A stretch of DNA of 5,084 nucleotides from positions 1 to 5,084 of the forward strand of contig USKS01000134.1 of the NCBI GenBank assembly GCA_900555345.1, in the 5' to 3' direction. The notes beneath the pieces are model-generated. The model saw only the letters and a list, made by a program, of their open reading frames with translations. It did not search any database and had not been told where the DNA came from. This stretch comes from an uncultured Eubacteriales bacterium. GTDB lineage: Bacteria; Bacillota_A; Clostridia; Oscillospirales; CAG-272. Each line of letters opens with the position of its first letter. The first letter of the stretch is position 1. The position numbers and the translations under genes were made by a program. Shown here piece by piece: positions 1-5,084 of this stretch.

Positions 1-2
1 AA

Positions 3-368
3 TCCGCCCGCCGCATGGCAGACGATAACGGCAGCACCGACAATGCTTCGGATGACGGCGACGAATCGGACGGCAGTAAAACGGCTGTTATTATCATATC
101 CTGCGCCGCGGTCCTTGTTGCGGCACCCAGCGCCGCGGCAGCTTTGGTCTTTATACTGAAAAAGCTGAAGGCTGCAAAGCACGCAAAGATCGAATCTCTT
201 TCGGAGAAAGCCGCGGCAGACACATCGGACGGCACGGAAGCGGGCAAAATTTCCGAAACGACCGATATCGGCGAAAGCCCCGAAGAAGCGAAAACTGCCG
301 AAGAGTCGGATTCGGTCAATACAAAAAACAAAAATGAAAGCGCAAGCACCGATGAAAAAGACAGCTAA
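3..368 (+). CDS. C-terminal part of a membrane-anchored, probably surface-exposed protein (5' end outside window)
   Basis: The reading frame is open to the left edge, and the first ATG (base 15) has no Shine-Dalgarno site before it, so this is probably the tail of a longer gene. Counting from that Met, residues 1-22 are a very acidic Asp/Ser/Gly/Asn linker. Residues 24-48 form one hydrophobic membrane helix (bases 84-158), followed by Lys-rich stop-transfer residues (KKLKAAKHAK). A low-complexity Glu/Lys/Thr/Ser tail of about 65 residues ends at TAA 366-368. Acidic linker, single helix and basic flank indicate an extracellular domain upstream of the window, held by a C-terminal anchor with the tail in the cytoplasm. 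The gene overlaps the next by 17 bases, which suggests translational coupling and a shared role in the uptake locus. No domain can be recognised in the visible part; a larger DUF4430 or adhesion-type surface protein is possible but unproven. Confidence 0.7.
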   Translation, partial: SARRMADDNGSTDNASDDGDESDGSKTAVIIISCAAVLVAAPSAAAALVFILKKLKAAKHAKIESLSEKAAADTSDGTEAGKISETTDIGESPEEAKTAEESDSVNTKNKNESASTDEKDS

Positions 369-2250
369 GCGTATACTTTGCGCCGTACTTTGCCTCTCTG
401 CGCTGCTGTCGCTTCCCTGCCCCTCAACCTTTGCCGCGGGAGGCAAGAGAGACGTCTCCGCCGACGAATTCATGTCGGTGGCGCAGGGCATTGTCGACTG
501 GAAAAAGTCCGACCTCGGCACGGACGACGGATATCTTATATGCGACAGCTTTCTCACCCTTGCGGGCACCACCCCCGGCGACTGGTATCCCATTGGTCTT
601 GCAAGACTCGGTATTGAGGATAACAGCGACGCATACCTCGCCGTTATACGTGACGTAGTGGCGGAGCGCTACAAAACTCCGGAAAAGCTCAGCTCGGTAA
701 AAGCGACCGAGTGGCACAGAATATCCCTTGCCGTCCTTGCCGCAGGAGGAGACCCCACAAATATGGGCACCGCAGACGACGGCAGCACCATAGATCTCAT
801 TGCCGACGGCACCTATAACAGAGGCTATGCGGCATCTCTCGGCAAGCAGGGCATAAACGGCTGGATATGGGGGCTTATCGCCCTTGACAGCATGCGATAC
901 GATGTCCCCGACGGCGCGTACTACACCCGTGACGATATTATAAAAGAGATCCTATGCCGTCAAAACCCCGACGGAGGTTTTTCCCTTATGGGAGAGGTCT
1001 CCGACCCCGATATTACGGCAATGGCGCTGCAGGCGCTCGCGCCGTACAAAAACAGCGAGACCGTTTACGTCTATACACTGAAAGCCTCCGGAGAAAATGC
1101 CGAAAAGACCGTGTGGGAGGTCATTAACGAAGCCATCGACTGTCTCTCTGCCCTGCAGCTTGACACCGGGGATTTCGAAAGCTGGGGCACCGAAAACGTT
1201 GAAAGCACCGATCAGGTCACGGTCGCCCTTTGCTCCCTCGGTATCGACCCTTTGAGCGACAGCCGTTTTATCAAAGGAGAAAATACTCTTTTTGACGGGA
1301 TCATGCGCTACCGCATGGCGGACGGCGGCTTTGTCCACTCATATACCTATGACGAAGAAAATCCCACGTCCCTGCCGGATCAGTCGAACACGATGGCAGG
1401 CGAGCAAACGCTTTACACAATGGCGGCGCTTTGGCGCCTGTACAGCGGCAAACGCACGCTGTACGACTTTCGTCCGGAGCAGAGCAGCGCCATGCGCAGC
1501 CGCCTTTCGGAGCTTGACGTGCGTCTCGCGGGCATTACATCCGAGACGCCGAAGGACGAGCTGTACGCCATGCTTGAAAGCTACTGCTCCGTTCCCGAAA
1601 ACGAGCGCAGTTATGTGAACAACTACCGCATTTTGTCAGACGCCGCAAAGACGGCGGGCATTGACATCGAAGCCGTCGACAAGGCGACCGAGACCGTTGA
1701 GAGTCCTGCCGACGAAAAAGGCGAAAGCAGTGAGATACGCTTCACCGAGTCCGACCGCGCGGCGGCGGACTCCCTGCCGGATAAGCTCTCGACAGAGCAG
1801 TATGTGCTTGTTGTAACTCTTACGGACAAGCTGCAGCGCTGCGCCGATTTTCCCGAGAAGGAATATTATATTGAAAAGCTGACCGCCGCAAAAGCGGCTA
1901 TAGCATCAGTTCAGGAGGAGATTGACGGTCTGAACCGCGATATAAAGGAAAAACTGTATCCGTTTGAGGGTCTCGGTCTCAAAGACAAAAAAACGGTTGA
2001 CGAAACAGTCAGCCGCTACAACGCCCTCTCCCCGTACGACCGCAAAAAGGTCGAGCGCTACGAGGACGTTATAAAATCAAAAACGAAAATAGACAACGAG
2101 CTTCGCGCCATAGTTATCTGCATAGTTCTCTGCTGTATTGCCGCAGCCTGCGCGGTATTCCTCGTGCGGCGCATAAAGCGACGCCGCAGACGGCGCGAAG
2201 CGGAATTTGAAGAGCTTTGTAAAAAATACGCCGACGAGGACGACGAATAA
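352..2250 (+). CDS. Secreted, membrane-anchored alpha/alpha-barrel protein with prenyltransferase/squalene-cyclase-type repeats (intrinsic-factor alpha-domain-like)
   Basis: 632 residues from ATG 352. This start gives a classic signal peptide: MKKTAKR, then a hydrophobic core at 8-23, with cleavage likely after A28 or A29. ATG 334 in the same frame would add six residues; neither start has a clear ribosome site, and coupling to the overlapping upstream gene is likely. Residues about 35-373 carry barrel repeats: GWIWGLIALD (170-179), QNPDGGF (204-210) followed by DITAMALQAL, STDQVTVAL (285-293) and ADGGF (323-327). These match the terpene-cyclase/prenyltransferase fold shared by the alpha domain of intrinsic factor and transcobalamin. 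Residues about 380-580 are a charged helical stalk. One membrane helix lies at 586-605, then the polybasic RRIKRRRRRR and an acidic tail. The neighbouring DUF4430 and ECF genes argue for ligand (cobalamin-type) capture at the cell surface, not terpene cyclisation. The fold is fairly sure; the ligand is inferred. Confidence 0.87.
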   Translation: MKKTAKRILCAVLCLSALLSLPCPSTFAAGGKRDVSADEFMSVAQGIVDWKKSDLGTDDGYLICDSFLTLAGTTPGDWYPIGLARLGIEDNSDAYLAVIRDVVAERYKTPEKLSSVKATEWHRISLAVLAAGGDPTNMGTADDGSTIDLIADGTYNRGYAASLGKQGINGWIWGLIALDSMRYDVPDGAYYTRDDIIKEILCRQNPDGGFSLMGEVSDPDITAMALQALAPYKNSETVYVYTLKASGENAEKTVWEVINEAIDCLSALQLDTGDFESWGTENVESTDQVTVALCSLGIDPLSDSRFIKGENTLFDGIMRYRMADGGFVHSYTYDEENPTSLPDQSNTMAGEQTLYTMAALWRLYSGKRTLYDFRPEQSSAMRSRLSELDVRLAGITSETPKDELYAMLESYCSVPENERSYVNNYRILSDAAKTAGIDIEAVDKATETVESPADEKGESSEIRFTESDRAAADSLPDKLSTEQYVLVVTLTDKLQRCADFPEKEYYIEKLTAAKAAIASVQEEIDGLNRDIKEKLYPFEGLGLKDKKTVDETVSRYNALSPYDRKKVERYEDVIKSKTKIDNELRAIVICIVLCCIAAACAVFLVRRIKRRRRRREAEFEELCKKYADEDDE

Positions 2251-2257
2251 AGAGAAA

Positions 2258-2266
2258 AGGGGGGAG
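2258..2266 (+). promoter_or_regulatory. Strong Shine-Dalgarno site of the DUF4430 gene
   Basis: The purine run AGGGGGGAG ends seven bases before ATG 2274, inside the only true intergenic gap of the window (2251-2273). It fixes the DUF4430 start. The gap is too short for a promoter or terminator, so the gene is probably read on the upstream transcript. Confidence 0.8.
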
Positions 2267-2273
2267 ACGCCGC

Positions 2274-2831
2274 ATGAGAAAGGACATTATAGCGATATTC
2301 GCCATAGTGCTTATAGTCGCCGTTGTTATAAGCGGCACGGAGATACAGTCCGTGGACGAATACTATCTTACGCACATAGACGATATTACACCCGACAGCG
2401 AAACCGTAACGCTCAGTATCCGCTGCGATACAGTCCTCGACAATTACGGCGATCTCGACCCCGCGCTTCGCTCCGACGAATTCGTTCCGCCGGACGGCGT
2501 TATACTTGCGCCCACGGAATATGTTCTGCGCCCGGGGGACACGGTTTTTGACATTCTCGACCGCGCCCTGAGACACAACAAAATACAGATGGAATATCAG
2601 GGCGCCGATGAAAACAGCTACGGCAGCGTGTATATTCAGGGCATACACTACCTGTATGAATTTTCCTGCGGACCGCTTTCGGGCTGGATGTACCGCGTGG
2701 ACGGAGAATTTCCCAATTACGGCTGCTCGAAATACGAGCTTTCCGACGGGCAGAATATAGAATGGGTCTACACCTGCAATCTCGGCAAGGACGTCGGCTG
2801 CGAATGGACAGAGGAGGATATGCAGAAATGA
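2274..2831 (+). CDS. Membrane-anchored DUF4430 (transcobalamin beta-domain-like) protein
   Basis: 185 residues. Residues 5-21 are a hydrophobic helix after MRKD. There is no lipobox cysteine, so it is either an uncleaved N-terminal anchor or a signal peptide. Residues about 44-171 form a full DUF4430 domain: VTLSIRCDTVLDN (45-57), GDTVFDILDRAL (88-99), YIQGIHYLYEFSCGPLSGWM (120-139), then YRVDGEFPNYGCSKYEL (140-156) and IEWVYTCNLG (162-171). DUF4430 is the family of the C-terminal domain of transcobalamin and intrinsic factor, which closes over bound cobalamin. Here it is a separate protein following an alpha-barrel protein and preceding an ECF T component, so the likely job is extracytoplasmic ligand capture or hand-over to the importer. 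Five cysteines (51, 132, 151, 168, 176) lie outside the membrane and could pair. The 3' end overlaps the next gene by four bases (ATGA), a sign of translational coupling. The family is secure; cobalamin as ligand is inferred, and other corrinoids are possible. Confidence 0.93.
   Translation: MRKDIIAIFAIVLIVAVVISGTEIQSVDEYYLTHIDDITPDSETVTLSIRCDTVLDNYGDLDPALRSDEFVPPDGVILAPTEYVLRPGDTVFDILDRALRHNKIQMEYQGADENSYGSVYIQGIHYLYEFSCGPLSGWMYRVDGEFPNYGCSKYELSDGQNIEWVYTCNLGKDVGCEWTEEDMQK
2812..2817 (+). promoter_or_regulatory. Shine-Dalgarno site deciding the ecfT start
   Basis: A perfect AGGAGG lies ten bases before ATG 2828, within the end of the DUF4430 gene. It favours ATG 2828 over the in-frame ATG at 2762, which would put 22 basic, non-hydrophobic residues in front of the protein and a 70-base overlap with the preceding gene. 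Confidence 0.85.
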
Positions 2832-3709
2832 AAGCTTTTGCGAATTACCATCCCGCGGTGCTTCTGGCATATTTTCTGTCCGTTATCTCTGTTGAAATGT
2901 TCGCCGTAAACCCCGTGTTTCAGCTAAGCGCCCTTCTCGGCGGCATACTGTTCTGCTGTATGCTGTCCAAAAGAAGCGAGGCGGCGGGCAGCATCGGCTT
3001 TTATATACCCATGTTTCTGCTTGTTGCAATAACAAATCCGCTGTTTTCGCACAACGGCGTCACCCCTCTGTTCTTTCTTAACGGAAACCCCGTAACGCTC
3101 GAGGCCTTTGTATACGGCGCGGCGATCGCCGTCACCGTTATCGGCGTCATGCTGTGGTGCAAATGCTTCAGCAAAATAATGACAAGCGACAAGCTTCTTT
3201 ACCTTTTCGGAAAAGTCATACCGAAGCTCTCGCTGGTGCTTTCCATGGCACTGAGATTTATTCCCTTGCTGCTGCGCCGTCGCCGCAAGGTTTCCGAAGC
3301 GCAGAAGGCTATGGGAATGTATTCCGGCAAGAGCTTTACCGACAGGCTGCACAGAACTGCAGGAGTGTTCATGGCGATGATAAGCTGGTCGTTCGAGAAC
3401 GCCATGGAGACCTCCGCCTCAATGAAAGCGCGGGGCTACGGGCTGCCCGGCAGAACAAGCTTTTCTCTTTTTAAATTGCGCAAGACAGACATTGTGCTTC
3501 TCGGTATCAGCACCTGCCTTATATCGCTTGCCCTCGCGGCTGTCGCCGCGGGAGACAGCACGTTTTACTATTATCCGAGGATAAGCGGACTCGGCGCATC
3601 CCCTCTTGCGATCGCCGCATACTCGGCATTTGCCCTGCTCTCATTTTTGCCGTTCATAATCGAAACGCGGGAGGCGCTTGTATGGAAATACTTCATATCG
3701 AAGATCTGA
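2828..3709 (+). CDS. ecfT: ECF transporter transmembrane component T
   Basis: 293 residues, a normal EcfT length. EcfT is the membrane scaffold that couples ATP hydrolysis by the two ATPase domains to toppling of the vitamin-binding S component. Hydrophobic segments lie at about 9-26, 31-46, 56-72 and 93-110, with two more near the C-terminus before and after the YYYPRISG stretch. The sequence NPLFSHNGVT (70-79) is typical of the family. The long cytoplasmic region after MALRFIPLLL holds a basic cluster (RRRRK, 150-154), then AQKAMG (158-163), and later MKARGYG (199-205). The second is the canonical Ala-Arg-Gly coupling motif (A201, R202, G203) that docks in the ATPase groove. The first coupling site reads Ala-Met-Gly (161-163) instead of Ala-Arg-Gly. 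The start overlaps the DUF4430 stop as ATGA, and the 3' end overlaps the ATPase gene by 28 bases, so the three are clearly co-translated. Confidence 0.95.
   Translation: MKAFANYHPAVLLAYFLSVISVEMFAVNPVFQLSALLGGILFCCMLSKRSEAAGSIGFYIPMFLLVAITNPLFSHNGVTPLFFLNGNPVTLEAFVYGAAIAVTVIGVMLWCKCFSKIMTSDKLLYLFGKVIPKLSLVLSMALRFIPLLLRRRRKVSEAQKAMGMYSGKSFTDRLHRTAGVFMAMISWSFENAMETSASMKARGYGLPGRTSFSLFKLRKTDIVLLGISTCLISLALAAVAAGDSTFYYYPRISGLGASPLAIAAYSAFALLSFLPFIIETREALVWKYFISKI
3669..3674 (+). promoter_or_regulatory. Shine-Dalgarno site of the ECF ATPase gene
   Basis: GGGAGG lies seven bases before ATG 3682, inside the end of ecfT. It supports ATG 3682 as the ATPase start, and the protein beginning there (MEILHIEDLSFRY) has the usual first strand of an ABC ATPase. 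Confidence 0.82.
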
Positions 3710-5084
3710 GCTTTCGGTATCCCAAATGCGAAAAGTACGCTCTTGAAAATATAAATCTTTCCGTTGAAGGCGGAGAATTTATCGTTATCTGCGGCAGATC
3801 GGGCTGCGGAAAAACAACGCTTCTGCGCCTTCTGAAGCGCGAGCTCTCCCCCGCGGGCGAAAAAAGCGGAAAAATCACATACTGCGGCACCGACACGGAC
3901 GAGCTTTGCGAAAGGGACGCCGCGGCGGATATCGGATTTGTAATGCAGAACCCCGACAGTCAGATAGTGACGGACAAGGTCTGGCACGAGCTTGCCTTCG
4001 GGCTCGAAAATCTCGGCGTTCCCACAGAAACCATCCGCAGACGTGTGGGAGAAATGGCAAGCTATTTCGGAATCGCTGACTGGTTCAGAAAAAGCACCGA
4101 CGAGCTCTCGGGCGGGCAAAAGCAGCTTCTTAACCTTGCATCGGTCATGGTGATGCAGCCGAAAATACTGCTGCTTGACGAGCCGACCGGACAGCTTGAC
4201 CCCATTGCCGCCGCAGATTTTATTTCGACCGTGCAGAAGCTCAACCGTGAGCTTGGGCTTACGGTCATCCTCGTCGAGCACCGTCTCGAGGACGTTTTTC
4301 CTGCGGCGGACAGAGTGCTTATGCTTGAAGAAGGCCGCACTCTTCTGCTTGATACCCCCCGCGGGGCGGGCAAGCGCCTGCGCGAGCTTGACGGCGACCA
4401 TCCCATGCTTTTGGGGCTTCCCGCTGCAATGCGCGTCTACGGCGTCCTTTCCGCCGACGGAGATAGCGATACCTGCCCGCTGACGGTGCGCGAGGGACGC
4501 GACTATCTTGAAAAGAACTTCGCCGGCTGCGCCGAGCCGCCGCTTGAGGGGGAATATATCCACAGCGATGAGGTTGCGGCGGAGCTTAAAAACGTATGGT
4601 TCAGATACGAAAAGGATCTTGACGACGTAATGCGCGGCACCTCTCTCAAGGTGCACCGCGGCGAGGCATACTGCATCCTCGGCGGCAACGGAACGGGAAA
4701 AACAACGACCCTGAACGGGATCCTTCAGCTGTTTGAGGATGACGGGCTCAAGGTTGCGCTCGCCGCACCGACGGGACGCGCCGCAAAGCGCATGAGCGAA
4801 GCTACTGGTGCTGAAGCGCGTACCATACACCGCATGCTCGGCTACGGCACATCCGGCGATAGATTCCTGTACGATGAAGATAATCCGCTGCTGACGGATG
4901 TTATAATAGTTGACGAAATGTCCATGGTGGATGTTTTGCTAATGCGCTCGCTGCTCAGGGCCACGCCGAGCGGGACGCACCTTATAATGGTCGGCGATGC
5001 TGATCAGCTTCCGCCGGTAGGACCGGGCAATGTATTGAGGGATGTTATTGCCAGCGGCGTTGTGCCGGTTATAATGCTCATGCA
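3682..5084 (+). CDS. ecfA: ECF transporter ATPase (double-ABC type), chimeric: second ABC domain replaced by RecD2 sequence from the Walker A motif; 3' end outside window
   Basis: 467 codons are open to the right edge with no stop. Domain 1 is a complete ABC ATPase: Walker A GRSGCGKTT (38-46), Q-loop Q89 in VMQNPDSQIV, signature LSGGQ (142-146), Walker B ILLLDEP (162-168) and switch His200 in VEHRLEDV. After a linker (about 220-300), a second ABC domain starts with ELKNVWFRYEKD (301-312) and reaches its Walker A, GGNGTGKTT (334-342). This is the usual plan of fused EcfA1-EcfA2 proteins that energise ECF importers on the inner membrane face. From about residue 344 the ABC sequence stops, and the frame reads as a RecD2 helicase. 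The Q-loop, signature, Walker B and switch His of domain 2 are absent, so this polypeptide could not form a normal ATPase pair. Domain 1 and the locus assignment are secure; the fused frame as one natural gene is doubtful. Confidence 0.9.
   Translation, partial: MEILHIEDLSFRYPKCEKYALENINLSVEGGEFIVICGRSGCGKTTLLRLLKRELSPAGEKSGKITYCGTDTDELCERDAAADIGFVMQNPDSQIVTDKVWHELAFGLENLGVPTETIRRRVGEMASYFGIADWFRKSTDELSGGQKQLLNLASVMVMQPKILLLDEPTGQLDPIAAADFISTVQKLNRELGLTVILVEHRLEDVFPAADRVLMLEEGRTLLLDTPRGAGKRLRELDGDHPMLLGLPAAMRVYGVLSADGDSDTCPLTVREGRDYLEKNFAGCAEPPLEGEYIHSDEVAAELKNVWFRYEKDLDDVMRGTSLKVHRGEAYCILGGNGTGKTTTLNGILQLFEDDGLKVALAAPTGRAAKRMSEATGAEARTIHRMLGYGTSGDRFLYDEDNPLLTDVIIVDEMSMVDVLLMRSLLRATPSGTHLIMVGDADQLPPVGPGNVLRDVIASGVVPVIMLM
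4690..4710 (+). other. Chimeric junction within a shared P-loop coding tract
   Basis: These 21 bases encode GTGKTTT (residues 337-343), a sequence that both an EcfA Walker A and a RecD2 Walker A can carry. To the left, the asparagine of GGN (residue 336) fits the ABC domain; RecD2 usually has proline there. To the right, LNGILQLFEDD fits RecD2. The switch therefore falls in or at the edge of this tract. A stretch of identity this long is enough to mislead a short-k assembler and could also serve as a recombination site. Confidence 0.8.
4711..5084 (+). other. recD2: Fragment of a RecD2-type DNA helicase (RecD-like, SF1B), in frame with the ECF ATPase
   Basis: The translation gives consecutive RecD2 helicase motifs: the P-loop end just before it, motif Ia VALAAPTGRAAKRMSEATG (358-376 of the fused frame), TIHRMLGYG (381-389), the motif II region DVIIVDEMSMVDVLLMRSLL (406-425, acidic pair D411-E412) and motif III VGDADQLPPVGPGNVLRDV (437-455). 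RecD2 is a 5'-3' DNA helicase of about 720-750 residues in Firmicutes; only about 125 residues are present. Its N-terminal region, which should precede the P-loop, is replaced by the ABC protein, and its C-terminal half is beyond the window. Aspartate codons are mostly GAT here (9 of 11) but mostly GAC in the ATPase part (17 of 25), which suggests another genome or locus as source. This is a piece of a different gene joined here, not a transporter domain. Confidence 0.9.

Noticed and set aside
352..430. Lipoprotein signal because of Cys23 in LSLPCPS
   Set aside because: SLPC does not fit the usual lipobox (small residues before Cys), a standard cleavage site TFAAGG follows, and the protein already has a C-terminal membrane anchor.
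352..2250. True terpene cyclase or prenyltransferase enzyme
   Set aside because: Signal peptide and C-terminal anchor place the barrel outside the cell, no DXDD or DDXXD-type catalytic motif is visible in the repeats, and the neighbours are transport genes.
2251..2273. Possible internal promoter, terminator or cobalamin riboswitch
   Set aside because: The gap is only 23 bases and is filled by the Shine-Dalgarno site. No room exists for a riboswitch or hairpin terminator anywhere in the window.
2762..2827. Upstream in-frame start for ecfT
   Set aside because: It would add a basic, non-membrane leader read out of frame from the DUF4430 coding region. AGGAGG and the ATGA overlap point to 2828.
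2058..2870. Minus-strand open frame of 270 codons across the DUF4430 gene
   Set aside because: It is a shadow of the barrel, DUF4430 and ecfT genes, low in recognisable motifs, and lies opposite well-supported coding sequence with good ribosome sites.
3571..4830. Long minus-strand open frame of 419 codons
   Set aside because: It is antisense to ecfT and the ECF ATPase, both of which have unmistakable motifs. Its translation shows no domain, and long antisense frames are expected in GC-rich codon patterns.
3682..5084. A novel transporter-helicase fusion enzyme
   Set aside because: Both halves lack essential parts, the switch lies inside a shared P-loop sequence, and codon use changes there, so a chimera explains it better.

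Overview
The window looks like a Gram-positive, Firmicutes-type genome, most likely an uncultured gut-type clostridium of the Oscillospiraceae/Christensenellales kind. The reasons are strong purine-rich Shine-Dalgarno sites, tightly overlapping genes, a mid-50s GC content judged by eye, surface proteins held by a C-terminal membrane helix with a polybasic tail, and ECF-transporter proteins of clostridial style. I name the lineage by inference only.

All genes lie on the + strand and form one compact run with no non-coding gap longer than 23 bases. Bases 3-368 are the 3' end of a membrane-anchored protein whose N-terminal part lies outside the window. Bases 352-2250 encode a secreted, membrane-anchored protein with an alpha/alpha-barrel of the prenyltransferase/squalene-cyclase-repeat type, followed by a helical stalk. 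Bases 2274-2831 encode a small membrane-anchored DUF4430 protein, the same family as the C-terminal beta domain of transcobalamin and intrinsic factor. Bases 2828-3709 encode an ECF transporter T component. From 3682 to the window end runs an ECF-type ATPase frame.

The set reads as a cobalamin-type (vitamin B12) uptake locus. An alpha-barrel protein and a DUF4430 protein would stand outside the membrane, like the two halves of animal intrinsic factor on separate polypeptides, and feed an ECF importer. The substrate is inferred from the family link. No substrate-binding S component and no riboswitch lies inside the window.

The ATPase frame is chimeric. Its first ABC domain is complete, and a second begins normally, but exactly at the second Walker A motif (4690-4710) the protein turns into the helicase core of RecD2 and continues so to the window end. 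Codon choice shifts at the same place. A misassembly or a recombination through a shared P-loop sequence is much more likely than a working fusion, so bases after about 4710 should not be read as part of the transporter locus without checking.
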